Positions 1 through 7,053 are shown, numbered from the stretch's first letter. The stretch: DNA of 8,961 bases from Limisphaerales bacterium (GCA_003455565.1 DMQW01000127.1:1-8961); one strand, 5' to 3'. The notes: generated by a model from the letters alone, not told the origin. A program made the numbers and translations.

Positions 1-2
1 TT

Positions 3-143
3 ATTCACACGACGATTTTCGTCGTCGTGGACAAGCACGCACAACTCCGCGGCGTATTTGAAACCGGCGGTGAGGGCGTTGATTGGACAAATGTTCAACC
101 ACGCATCATCGAAACCATGCTTCAACTCGAACACGAACCGTGA
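3..143 (+). CDS. SCO1/SenC-like protein, C-terminal fragment
   Basis: This reading frame is open from the window edge and stops with TGA at 141-143, giving 46 codons of the C-terminal end of a larger gene. The peptide begins IHTTIFVVVDKHAQLRG. That resembles the end of SCO1/SenC copper chaperones, where a conserved copper-binding His lies in an H-S/T-T-x-F-x-L-V-D strand followed by a turn and R-G-x-(Y/F). SCO proteins are periplasmic thioredoxin-fold proteins that deliver copper to cytochrome oxidase or handle copper and thiol redox. The CxxxC motif that would prove the family lies outside the window, so the call rests on one motif. Only 28 bases separate it from the next gene on the same strand, so the two are probably co-transcribed. 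A different thioredoxin-fold protein is the main alternative. Confidence 0.55.
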   Translation: MHTTIFVVVDKHAQLRGVFETGGEGVDWTNVQPRIIETMLQLEHEP

Positions 144-171
144 TTATTGCGCCAGCCAAGTAAAATAAACC

Positions 172-777
172 ATGAAAAGCAACGAAATGGAATTTTGGGA
201 CAGCCGTTATCGCGCGGGAAAAATGCCGTGGGATTTCGGCGGGATTCCGGCTGCGCTCGCAGCGTATTTGAAAACAACCACCCCGCGACGCGCGCTGATT
301 CCTGGCTGCGGGTCGGGTTACGAAGTGCGGGCGTTCCATGAACATGGCTGGGACGTGCTGGCGACGGATTATTCGCCCGCCGCCATCGAACGCGCGCGGC
401 AGGTGTTGGGCGCACTCGCTGACAAGGTCGTGCTGGCTGACTTCTTCGCGCACGATTTCGGCAGGCAAAAGTTCGACGTGATTTACGAACGCACGTTTCT
501 CTGCTCGCTGCCGCCTGAAATCTGGCCGCAATACGCGCAACGCATGGCGGAGTTGCTGGCCGACGGCGGAGAGTTGATCGGTTTATTTTTCTACGGTCAG
601 GAGGACGAGCCGCCGCCGTATCCACTGACAGAAAAGGAGGCACAGGAGTTGTTCAGCAAACATTCCCCCCACATCGTGGACGAGCCGGTGAGTGATTCGC
701 TGCCGCTGTTCGCAGGCCGGGAACGCTGGCAAGTCTGGCGCAGAAAACAAGCCGCGCAAAAAGGAAAGACACCATGA
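172..777 (+). CDS. TPMT-family SAM-dependent methyltransferase
   Basis: The 201-residue product is a class I methyltransferase of the thiopurine S-methyltransferase (TPMT) family. Family marks in order are FWDSRYRAGKMPWDFGG (residues 8-24), the SAM-binding motif LIPGCGSGYE (42-51), the acidic post-II motif VLATDYSP (62-69), and the signature YERTFLCSLPP (105-115). Bacterial TPMTs methylate thiols, and some methylate selenium or tellurium oxyanions to volatile forms. Length is normal for the family and the protein appears soluble and cytoplasmic. ATG at 172 is the first start and keeps the full N-terminus. ATG at 187 is possible, and neither has a clear Shine-Dalgarno. The stop overlaps the pump start (ATGA at 774-777), so translation is probably coupled. 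A methyltransferase coupled to a metal pump suggests a toxic thiol-reactive or metalloid substrate, which is inference. Confidence 0.87.
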   Translation: MKSNEMEFWDSRYRAGKMPWDFGGIPAALAAYLKTTTPRRALIPGCGSGYEVRAFHEHGWDVLATDYSPAAIERARQVLGALADKVVLADFFAHDFGRQKFDVIYERTFLCSLPPEIWPQYAQRMAELLADGGELIGLFFYGQEDEPPPYPLTEKEAQELFSKHSPHIVDEPVSDSLPLFAGRERWQVWRRKQAAQKGKTP

Positions 778-3700
778 TCGCCAGGATTCTTGAATTTTCC
801 CTGCGCCAGCGCGCGTTTGTTTTGCTGGCGACCGCGCTGCTCGTGGGCGTCGGTCTTTGGTCGGCGTCGCAGTTGCCGATTGATGCCGTGCCGGACATCA
901 CGAATGTCCAAGTGCAAATCAACACCGAAGTCCCCGCGCTCGCGCCGGAAGAAACCGAAAGGCTCGTCACATTTCCGCTCGAAACAGAATTAACCGGCGT
1001 TCCCGGCATGGACGAAGTGCGCTCGCTCACGCGTTTCGGCCTTTCGCAAATCACGCTCATTTTCAAGGACGGCACGGACATTTACCGCGCCCGGCAACTC
1101 GTCAGCGAACGGCTGCAAAACGCACTGGAGAAAATTCCAACCGGACTCGCGCCTAAACTCGCGCCCATCACCACCGGGTTGAGCGAAATTTATCAATACG
1201 TCGTGGACTACGCGCCGGATGCGACCAACAAGCCCGCCACGCGCCGCGAGCAGTTGATGGAATTAAATTTGATTCAGGACTTCACCATCAAGCCGATGCT
1301 CCGCACCGTGCCGGGCGTCGCGGAAATCAACGCGATGGGCGGCTACGAAAAACAAATCGTCGTGCTTCCCAATCCCGAGAAACTGCGCGACGCCAATTTG
1401 ACTTTTGCAGAACTCGCCAAGCTCATCGGCGAAAACGTGGAAAACGCGGGCGGTGGTGTGGTCAATCGCGGCAGCGAACAACTCATCGTTCGTTCCGTCG
1501 GGCGGGTTGAGACAACGGACGAAATTGCCAGCTTGCCGATAAAATTTGGCGCGGGCGTGAAGCCGCTTTTGGTCAAAGACGTGGCGGAAGTCGGCATCGG
1601 CTCGAAAGTCCGCACGGGCGCGGCAACCGAAAACGGCGAGGAGGCGATTGTCGGCATGGCGATGATGCTCACTGGCGAAAACAGCCGCATCATCGCGAAG
1701 CGCGTCGCCGAACGCATTCAGGAAATCCAAGTGAAGCTGCCGCCGGGTGTTGTCATGCGCACGATTTATGACCGTTCGGAGTTGGTGGATCGCACGGTTG
1801 GGACGGTCGAGAAAAATCTTTTTGAAGGCGCAGTCCTGGTGGTCGTGGTCTTGCTTGCGCTGCTGGGCAACTGGCGCGCGGCGCTGATTGTGGCCTGTGC
1901 GATTCCACTTTCATTTCTGTTCGCCATGACCGGGATGGTGCAGGGTAAAATCTCCGGCAATTTGATGAGTCTCGGCGCGATTGATTTCGGCCTCATCATT
2001 GATGGCGCGGTGGTCATTGTGGAAAACATCGTGCGCCAGCTTGCGGCGAAACAGCATCAACTCGGACGGCAACTCACGGTCGAGGAACGCTTGCATACGG
2101 TGCTGCACGCCAGCAAAGAAGTCGGCAACCCGATGTTCTTCGGCGTGCTTATCATCACAATTGTCTATGTGCCGATTCTGGCGTTGAGCGGCGTCGAGGG
2201 GAAAATGTTTCACCCGATGGCTCTGGCCGTGATGCTCTGCTTGGGCGGCGCGTTATTGCTCACGCTGACACTCATGCCGGTGCTTTGCTCATTCGTGCTG
2301 GGTGGCCGAATCCACGAAGGCGACAATCTCGCGATGCGTGTGGCGAAGAAAATTTATCGGCCCATGCTGGAATGGTCGTTGCGCCGCCGTTGGGTCGTCA
2401 CGAGCGGAGCGGTAATTTTACTCGTGCTTTCGATTTTTGTGTTCAACCGGCTAGGCGCGGTGTTTGTGCCAAAACTTGATGAAGGTTCACTGCTCGCGAT
2501 GGTTTTCCGAACCAACAGCATCAACTTGGACGCTTCGCTTGAACTGCAACAAAAGACCGAGAAGGTTTTGCTGGCCAACGTGCCGGAAATCTCGCGCGTC
2601 TTTTCCCGCATCGGCACAAGCGAAGTGGCGACCGACCCGATGCCGCCGAGCCAGACCGATTTCTACATCTTCTATAAACCGCAAAAGCAATGGCGCAAAA
2701 TTGACGGGCACGCCATGAGTAAAGACGAGCTTGCCAAAACCATTGTCGAAGAAATTGAGAAGAATGTCCCCGGCCAGGAGATTCTGATGTCGCAGCCCAT
2801 TGAGATGCGGTTCAACGAACTTTTGGAAGGCGTGCGCTCGGACATTGCCGTGAAAATTTTCGGCGATGACTACGACGTGCTGGAGAAAATTGCCGGTGAA
2901 GTGAAAGAGCTTCTGGAAAAAATTCCCGGCGCGGATGAAGTCGAGTTTGAGGCTTCAGGCCGTGTGCCGATGCTGGAAGCGCAAGTGAACCGCGCGGCTC
3001 TCGAAAAATATAATTTGCCCGCGTCGGAAGTGAACAACGCCATCTCCACCGCCGTTGGCGGGCAGACCGTAGGCACGCTGATCGAAGGCAACCGCCGCTA
3101 CGACATCGTGGTGCGAATGCCGGAAGAGCTTCGACAAAAAATTGATCAGATACATGAATTGCCCGTGCGCGTTGGCGAAAATGGTTTGTTGCCTTTGAGC
3201 AAAGTTGCCGATTTCAAAATCACCGCCAGCGTTGATCCCATCAAGCGCGATTCGGGACAACGCCGCGCCGCCATCTTGGTCAATTTGCGCGGGCGTGACG
3301 TGGAGAGTTTCGTGCATGAAGCCGAGCGGCAGATAAAAGAAAAAGTTGAAATCCCCGAAGGCTACACGATTGAGTTCGGCGGACAGTTCAAGAACCTGCA
3401 AGAAGCACGCGCGCGATTGGCCGTGCTCGTGCCGGCAACGCTCGCTCTGATTTTCGTGCTGGTGTTCATGGCTTTCGGCAGCCTGCGCCAAAGCATTGTC
3501 ATCTATACCGGCGTGCCGCTCGCTGCTACTGGCGGCGTGTTCGCGCTGTGGATTTGCGGGATGCCGTTCAGCATTTCAGCGGGAGTGGGCTTCATCGCGT
3601 TAAGCGGCGTCGCCGTGTTGGATGGACTTGTGATGATTTCCTGCTTCAACCAACTTCGCGAACAAGGCAAGAACGTCCGTGAAGCGGTGATGGAAGGCTC

Positions 3701-3896
3701 GCTGACACGGCTGCGCCCGATTCTGATGACCGCGCTGGTCGCCAGCTTCGGTTTCGTGCCGATGGCGATTGCGACCGGCGCGGGCGCGGAAGTGCAACGT
3801 CCGCTCGCCATTGTTGTCATCGGTGGATTACTGACCTCGACGTTTCTGAAACTTGTCTTGCTGCCGGTGCTTTACGAGTGGGTCGAAAAAAAATAG
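774..3896 (+). CDS. czcA: CzcA-class heavy-metal efflux RND transporter
   Basis: The 1040-residue product is a full-length inner-membrane proton/cation antiporter of the RND heavy-metal (HME) family, which works with a periplasmic adaptor and an outer-membrane channel. It shows the usual order: TM1 (about 10-30), a first periplasmic loop opening with LPIDAVPDITNVQVQ, a TM2-TM6 block from about 340, a second large loop (about 560-860), and a final six-helix block. TM4 carries GAIDFGLIIDGAVVIVEN with D404, D410 and E417, which align at a constant +2 offset with proton-relay residues D402, D408 and E415 of Cupriavidus CzcA. This and EMRFNELLEGVRSD in the porter domain favour the divalent-cation (Zn/Co/Cd/Ni) type over CusA, although the SCO-like neighbour hints at copper. 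A good Shine-Dalgarno (AAGGA, 761-765) sits 8 bases before the ATG. No adaptor or channel gene is visible. Confidence 0.95.
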   Translation: MIARILEFSLRQRAFVLLATALLVGVGLWSASQLPIDAVPDITNVQVQINTEVPALAPEETERLVTFPLETELTGVPGMDEVRSLTRFGLSQITLIFKDGTDIYRARQLVSERLQNALEKIPTGLAPKLAPITTGLSEIYQYVVDYAPDATNKPATRREQLMELNLIQDFTIKPMLRTVPGVAEINAMGGYEKQIVVLPNPEKLRDANLTFAELAKLIGENVENAGGGVVNRGSEQLIVRSVGRVETTDEIASLPIKFGAGVKPLLVKDVAEVGIGSKVRTGAATENGEEAIVGMAMMLTGENSRIIAKRVAERIQEIQVKLPPGVVMRTIYDRSELVDRTVGTVEKNLFEGAVLVVVVLLALLGNWRAALIVACAIPLSFLFAMTGMVQGKISGNLMSLGAIDFGLIIDGAVVIVENIVRQLAAKQHQLGRQLTVEERLHTVLHASKEVGNPMFFGVLIITIVYVPILALSGVEGKMFHPMALAVMLCLGGALLLTLTLMPVLCSFVLGGRIHEGDNLAMRVAKKIYRPMLEWSLRRRWVVTSGAVILLVLSIFVFNRLGAVFVPKLDEGSLLAMVFRTNSINLDASLELQQKTEKVLLANVPEISRVFSRIGTSEVATDPMPPSQTDFYIFYKPQKQWRKIDGHAMSKDELAKTIVEEIEKNVPGQEILMSQPIEMRFNELLEGVRSDIAVKIFGDDYDVLEKIAGEVKELLEKIPGADEVEFEASGRVPMLEAQVNRAALEKYNLPASEVNNAISTAVGGQTVGTLIEGNRRYDIVVRMPEELRQKIDQIHELPVRVGENGLLPLSKVADFKITASVDPIKRDSGQRRAAILVNLRGRDVESFVHEAERQIKEKVEIPEGYTIEFGGQFKNLQEARARLAVLVPATLALIFVLVFMAFGSLRQSIVIYTGVPLAATGGVFALWICGMPFSISAGVGFIALSGVAVLDGLVMISCFNQLREQGKNVREAVMEGSLTRLRPILMTALVASFGFVPMAIATGAGAEVQRPLAIVVIGGLLTSTFLKLVLLPVLYEWVEKK

Positions 3897-3919
3897 CGGC
3901 CTCCGTTTCCGAAGGCCGC
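3896..3919. terminator. Bidirectional hairpin terminator, copy 1
   Basis: A 24-base inverted repeat starts on the last base of the pump's TAG stop. GCGGCCT (3896-3902) pairs with AGGCCGC (3913-3919). Inside is one C-A mismatch, then CG/CG pairs and a TTTC loop, giving a 10-position stem. Downstream on the + strand is TTTGCTTTTG. On the - strand the hairpin is followed by TATTTTTTTT. It can therefore stop the pump operon on + and any minus-strand transcript from 4044. The minus-strand T-run is the stronger one. A 23-base identical copy lies at 8939-8961. Confidence 0.78.
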
Positions 3920-3939
3920 TTTGCTTTTGCTGAATTGTT

Positions 3940-4044
3940 TTACGGATGTGGCGGCGCGGGCGGAGTTGGCGGAGTCGGAACAGGAAAATAATTGTTGGTT
4001 CGGGGATCAATAAGCTGATTGATTTGCAAGATTAGTTTGAACAT
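3940..4044 (-). CDS. Possible small protein with proline-rich tail
   Basis: On the minus strand ATG at 4044 opens a 34-codon frame that stops with TAA at 3942-3940. The product has a short hydrophobic start (MFKLILQINQLID) and ends PVPTPPTPPAPPHP. I do not recognise the family. Its favour comes from position: the stop lies 20 bases before the bidirectional hairpin, which on this strand is followed by a strong T-run, as expected for a real transcript end. The frame stays open upstream of the ATG, and a GTG nine codons earlier could add VSWIPHRPG. No Shine-Dalgarno is obvious before either start. It could equally be the tail of a chance open frame in GC-rich DNA, so this is a weak call. Confidence 0.33.
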   Translation of the reverse strand: MFKLILQINQLIDPRTNNYFPVPTPPTPPAPPHP

Positions 4045-4134
4045 GCCCGGGCGATGTGGTATCCAAGACACGATGAATCGGATGAAACGATGGGGGCCGC
4101 TTGCGCCCGATCGGAAAGATATAAAGACTAGAAA
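4045..4134 (+). promoter_or_regulatory. Probable leader/promoter region of the rhodanese operon
   Basis: This stretch has no convincing gene on the + strand and precedes the first gene of a seven-gene run, after a terminator. It should therefore hold the promoter. The best -10-like hexamer is TATAAA at 4120-4125. The only -35-like hexamer nearby (TTGCGC, 4101-4106) is 13 bases away, too close for a standard sigma-70 promoter. An 8-base palindrome, CCGATCGG, lies at 4107-4114 and could be half of an operator. If the TATAAA is used, the RNA would begin almost at ATG 4135, which would favour the downstream ATG at 4147. Assignment is by position more than by motif. Confidence 0.28.
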
Positions 4135-4692
4135 ATGAGAGCCGTGATGAACAAACGAGCGATTACGATGATGGTTGCCGTGACTGCGTTGGGCGGCGCG
4201 GTCTTTCCTGTTTTACAGACGACGGCGTTTTCCGAGCCGTCGGCGGCTTCGACAACTGCCCAGACCAACCAATCGGAACCGCTTCCCGGCCCGCCTTCAG
4301 ACTCGTGGCAAGCTGACCAGCTCATCAAACCGGAAGAACTCAGCAAGTCCCTTTCGGAGCCGACGGGCGAAAAGCCGCTGGTGCTCCAGGTCGGATTCCT
4401 CGTCCTTTATCAGGGCGGTCACATCGTGGGGTCGAAATTCGCGGGGCCGGCGAACAAACCTCAAGGCATCGAAAGGCTGAAGAGTGAAGTGGAAAAAATT
4501 CCACGGGACAAGGCAATCATTCTCTACTGCGGCTGCTGTCCTTGGACGCATTGTCCCAACATCCGGCCGTCATTTCGGACCCTGCAAGAATTGGGGTTCA
4601 AGAACGTCAGAATCTTGGAACTCCCCAATAATCTTCAGCAAGATTGGATCGCCAAAGGATACCCCATTCAGAAAGGGGATGATGTGAAATGA
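4135..4692 (+). CDS. Exported rhodanese-like protein with Cys-rich loop
   Basis: The product (185 residues, or 181 from the second ATG at 4147) begins with a basic N-terminus and a hydrophobic stretch (about residues 9-27) typical of a signal peptide. A low-complexity Ser/Thr/Pro linker (about 33-58) follows. The rest is a single rhodanese-like domain: LIKPEEL (64-70), GGHIVGS with H96 like the GHIxGA motif, and IILYCGCCPWTHCPNIRP with C132 where the catalytic Cys of the active loop belongs. C134, C135, H139 and C140 make this loop unusually Cys-rich and able to bind metal or form disulfides. Rhodaneses carry sulfane sulfur on the catalytic Cys as a persulfide. The stop overlaps the next start (ATGA, 4689-4692), so it is coupled to a periplasmic thioredoxin, a natural redox partner. 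Whether it has true sulfurtransferase activity cannot be read here. Confidence 0.84.
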   Translation: MRAVMNKRAITMMVAVTALGGAVFPVLQTTAFSEPSAASTTAQTNQSEPLPGPPSDSWQADQLIKPEELSKSLSEPTGEKPLVLQVGFLVLYQGGHIVGSKFAGPANKPQGIERLKSEVEKIPRDKAIILYCGCCPWTHCPNIRPSFRTLQELGFKNVRILELPNNLQQDWIAKGYPIQKGDDVK

Positions 4693-5243
4693 GGAGCGCA
4701 GGACAACGCCCGGCAGTTTTCCTGGCGGTCATCGTGATGACGATGTTGACCGCCGGCTCGTGGGGCCGGTGCGCTGAAACCAACAACTCGGCTCCGCCGT
4801 CGGCGTTGGCAAAAACAGCGCCTGACTTTGCCCTGACCGATTTGTCGGGCAAGACCGTGCGGCTGTCGGATTTCAAAGGCAAGGTTGTCCTGTTGGATTT
4901 TTGGGCGACGTGGTGTGGGCCGTGTCGAAAAGAAATCCCTGATTTGATCCAGTTGCAAACGCAATACGCGGAGCAGGGCTTCACCATCCTGGGCATCGCG
5001 TTGGATGAAGAAGGCGCGGCGGTCGTGAAGCCTCTCGCCCAACGCATGGGCATCAATTACCCGCTCGTGATCGGAACCACCCAAGCCACGGACGCCTACG
5101 GCGGAATTCAAGCCGTCCCGACCACGCTGCTCATCGGGCGCGACGGCCGGATTCTAAAGACCTACCTCGGCGCCCGGGACAAGTCCGAATTTCAAAGGGA
5201 CATCCAATCCGCGTTACAGCACACCAGCGCCGCCGCCAAATGA
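4689..5243 (+). CDS. TlpA/ResA-like exported thioredoxin
   Basis: The 184-residue product is a periplasmic thiol-disulfide oxidoreductase of the TlpA/ResA (AhpC-TSA/Redoxin) group. Residues about 9-28 are a hydrophobic export signal. Cleavage near RCAET or retention as a membrane anchor are both possible, and no lipobox is seen because Arg precedes the Cys. The thioredoxin fold shows APDFALTDLSGKTVRLSDFKGKVVLLDFWATWCGPC with C76 and C79 as the redox pair, and VPTTLLI with the cis-Pro at P144. Only the first segment of that motif is needed for the call. Such proteins reduce or oxidise client cysteines, often in cytochrome c maturation or periplasmic stress. Here the likely client is the upstream Cys-rich rhodanese, with which it shares an ATGA overlap. 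AAGGGG at 4673-4678 is a usable Shine-Dalgarno. Confidence 0.9.
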   Translation: MRSAGQRPAVFLAVIVMTMLTAGSWGRCAETNNSAPPSALAKTAPDFALTDLSGKTVRLSDFKGKVVLLDFWATWCGPCRKEIPDLIQLQTQYAEQGFTILGIALDEEGAAVVKPLAQRMGINYPLVIGTTQATDAYGGIQAVPTTLLIGRDGRILKTYLGARDKSEFQRDIQSALQHTSAAAK

Positions 5244-5263
5244 TACCGGTGAAATTTTGCATG

Positions 5264-5279
5264 TTGGCCGCTTGGCCAA
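5264..5279 (+). promoter_or_regulatory. Perfect hairpin between tlpA-like and OsmC genes
   Basis: TTGGCC (5264-5269), loop GCTT, GGCCAA (5274-5279) form a perfect 6-bp stem with a tetraloop, 18 bases before the OsmC start. The same bases also make a direct repeat of TTGGCC spaced by GC. No T-run follows, so it is not an intrinsic terminator. It could be an operator or an RNA-processing/stability element tuning the downstream genes, or chance. Role unproven. Confidence 0.3.
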
Positions 5280-5297
5280 GACAGCGCAAACCAGCCC

Positions 5298-5688
5298 ATG
5301 ACTAAAACTCAAAGCGAAGCGCAGAAATATCTGACACGCGTTGCCAACGGACGTCATCAGTTCATGTCCGACACCGTGAAAGCCTATGGCGGAAGCCATG
5401 CCGGGTTTCGCCCCCCACGAATTGTTGGAGGCGGCGTTCGCCAGTTGCCTGAACATCTGGTTGCGCATGCACGCCAACAAGCACGACATTCCGTTAACCG
5501 GCGTAAAAGTCACGACCCGGCTCGACGGGATGGATGATCCTGAGCGCATCACCTTTGAATACTCGTTTGAACTGGAGGGGCCGCTGCAAGAAACTCACCG
5601 CCAATCCCTGCTCGCAGCGGCAGAGTTGTGTCCGGTGCGCAAGACCCTATCGAAGATGATATGCTTCCGAAAACGAGACGCAGCCTGA
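5298..5688 (+). pseudogene. OsmC-family protein, broken by a +1 frameshift
   Basis: Two adjoining frames together make one OsmC/YhfA-type protein of about 129 residues. Frame A starts at ATG 5298 and reads MTKTQSEAQKYLTRVANGRH through AYGGSHAGF. Frame B carries GFAPHELLEAAFASCLNIWLR, then ends CPVRKTLSKMI before the TGA at 5686-5688. Removing one T or one G from GGGTTTCGCC (about 5402-5411) restores a perfect AGFAPHELLEAA join, so there is one extra base just before a run of six C. Both conserved cysteines (in ASCLN and CPVRK) and the early Arg are kept, and frame B has no stop codons. OsmC proteins reduce organic hydroperoxides with these cysteines. Either the gene was lost very recently or the base is a sequencing/assembly error; I favour neither strongly. 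Without correction, frame A runs on out of register to 5537. Confidence 0.82.
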
Positions 5689-5736
5689 ACGCGGTGGAAT
5701 GACACCGGGTTATCCAACCGCAAAAAGAATGACGGT

Positions 5737-6348
5737 ATGAACAGAAAAGAACATTGGGAAAAAGTCTATCAAACCAAAGCGACCGACGACGTGAGCTGGT
5801 TTCAAACCCGGCCGGCCATCTCGCTCAAGCTCATTGAGGCGGCGGGCACTGGCAAAGACCAAGGCGTTATTGACGTGGGCGGCGGGGCGTCGGTGCTGGT
5901 GGATTGCCTGCTCGATGCGGGCTACCGCCAACTGGCGGTCTTGGACATTTCGGCGGCGGCGCTGGAACATGCGCGGCGACGGCTGGGCAACCGGGCTGAC
6001 GCTGTGGAATGGCAGGAAGCGGATGTCACGACCTTCCAGGCCGCGCGTCAATTCGGCCTCTGGCACGACCGCGCCGTGTTCCACTTTCTGACGGACAAAG
6101 CCGACCGGCAAAGGTATGTCGAGACATTGAAACGCACGCTGACGCCCGGCGGACAGGCGGTCATCGCGTCGTTTGCCATTGACGGGCCGTTGAAATGCAG
6201 CGGACTGGAAGTGGCCCGTTATGACGCGGCTGCCATCGGTGCCGAACTCGGCGCGGGATTTGCATTGGTCGAGCAAGTGGACGAGACTCATACCACGCCG
6301 TGGGCCACCGAACAAAAGTTCAGCTATTTCCGTTTCAAGCGACATTAA
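5737..6348 (+). CDS. Class I SAM-dependent methyltransferase
   Basis: The 203-residue cytoplasmic product is a Rossmann-fold methyltransferase. It shows an N-terminal HWEKVYQTK...VSWFQ segment (6-23), SAM motif I VIDVGGGAS (44-52), motif II VLDIS (68-72) with the acidic ribose-binding Asp70, an EADV segment (94-97), and a highly conserved-looking LWHDRAVFHFLTD block (108-120). Motifs GPLKCSGLEVARY (150-162) and HTTPW (185-189) follow. These resemble a family annotated only as methyltransferase-domain proteins, and the substrate is unknown to me. C154 and H185 could contact a soft substrate, which is speculation. It begins 48 bases after the broken OsmC gene and ends 18 bases before the DJ-1 gene, so it sits inside the same operon. 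No strong Shine-Dalgarno precedes ATG 5737, but the N-terminus matches the expected WExxY opening. Confidence 0.9.
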   Translation: MNRKEHWEKVYQTKATDDVSWFQTRPAISLKLIEAAGTGKDQGVIDVGGGASVLVDCLLDAGYRQLAVLDISAAALEHARRRLGNRADAVEWQEADVTTFQAARQFGLWHDRAVFHFLTDKADRQRYVETLKRTLTPGGQAVIASFAIDGPLKCSGLEVARYDAAAIGAELGAGFALVEQVDETHTTPWATEQKFSYFRFKRH

Positions 6349-6366
6349 AAAATCAAGGCACGCATT

Positions 6367-7053
6367 ATGAAAACATACCTCCTCATCGTCCTGACTTTCC
6401 TCGGTCTTTTGGCACTGAACGCGGCAGGTCAAACGACCACGAATGCAAACCCGGTGGTGGTCGGGATTCTGGTCTTCGACAAAGCTTACATCACCGAGTT
6501 TGCCGGCCCGCTGGATGTGTATCATCACGTTGCCGATGGCAAGGTGAAGGTGGTCCTCATCTCCGGGACGAAAAAGGATTTAACGACCTATGAAGGTTTG
6601 CGAATCCACACGGATTACACGGTTGCCGACGCTCCCAAAATTGACGTGCTGGTAGTGCCCAGCGGGGCGGGAAGCCTGGACACCGATCCGAAAAACAAAG
6701 CGGCCCTGACGTGGATTAAGAAGACGGCGGCGAACGCCAAGTTTATCACCTCGCATTGTGAAGGCGCTTTCCTCTTGGCAGAGGCCGGACTGCTGGCGGG
6801 AAAGAACGCGACGACTTTTCAAAATGACACCGGCACGTTACAGAGCCGGTTTCCAACGTGCAGCGTTCAAGGGGGAAAGCGGGTGGTCGTGGACGGCAAT
6901 CTGGTCACATCAGCCGGCGGTCTGGCCAGCTACGAAGGGGCGCTCTATGTGGTGGCACGGCTTTTCGGAGAAACGGAGGCGAAGCGCATCGCCGGGGCGC
7001 TGGCTTTTGATCAAGGGAACCTGACGAATGCGCTGGCAGCTTTGCCCAAATGA
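6367..7053 (+). CDS. Exported DJ-1/PfpI-family protein
   Basis: The 228-residue product starts with a clear signal peptide (MKTYLLIVLTFLGLLALNAAG, probable cut after G21), then a DJ-1/PfpI (class I glutamine amidotransferase-like) domain. Visible marks are VVGILVFDKAYITEFAGPLDVY, IDVLVVPSGAG (about 93-103), and the nucleophile elbow SHCEGAFLLAEAGLL with C131 flanked by H130 and E132. Later come ATTF and VTSAGGLASYEG. This pattern is closest to the GATase1 domain found in AraC-type regulators, but there is no DNA-binding part. Members act as chaperones, deglycases, glyoxalases, isocyanide hydratases or proteases, so the reaction is open. Export is unusual because most relatives are cytoplasmic. 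AAGG (6355-6358) is a reasonable Shine-Dalgarno 8 bases before the ATG. The stop overlaps the desulfurase start (ATGA at 7050-7053). Confidence 0.88.
   Translation: MKTYLLIVLTFLGLLALNAAGQTTTNANPVVVGILVFDKAYITEFAGPLDVYHHVADGKVKVVLISGTKKDLTTYEGLRIHTDYTVADAPKIDVLVVPSGAGSLDTDPKNKAALTWIKKTAANAKFITSHCEGAFLLAEAGLLAGKNATTFQNDTGTLQSRFPTCSVQGGKRVVVDGNLVTSAGGLASYEGALYVVARLFGETEAKRIAGALAFDQGNLTNALAALPK

Noticed and set aside
8..29. Inverted repeat CACGACGA...TCGTCGTG at the window start
   Set aside because: It lies inside the coding end of the SCO-like gene and arises from Arg/Val/Thr codon runs, with no T-run or gene boundary.
3828..4010. 60-codon minus-strand frame overlapping the pump end and the hairpin
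   Set aside because: It runs through the terminator and into the antisense of the pump. The product is Arg/Lys-rich without pattern. The 34-codon frame in another register is the better candidate.
4101..4125. TTGCGC and TATAAA as a sigma-70 promoter
   Set aside because: Spacing is 13 bases, too short for a standard promoter. Only the position before the operon supports a promoter here, so no precise call is made.
5298..5537. Intact 79-codon protein from ATG 5298
   Set aside because: Only its first 37 residues match OsmC. The remainder is out of register after the frameshift, while the true continuation lies in the neighbouring frame.
5691..5721. Imperfect hairpin GCGGT...ACCGC between OsmC and the 5737 methyltransferase
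   Set aside because: The loop is long, the stem is short with a bulge, and it is followed by A rather than T on the + strand, so it is not a terminator.
5710..6528. Long minus-strand open frame (272 codons) opposite the 5737 methyltransferase
   Set aside because: Its product shows no motif and it mirrors a strong coding gene on the + strand across most of its length, as GC-rich codon use often produces.
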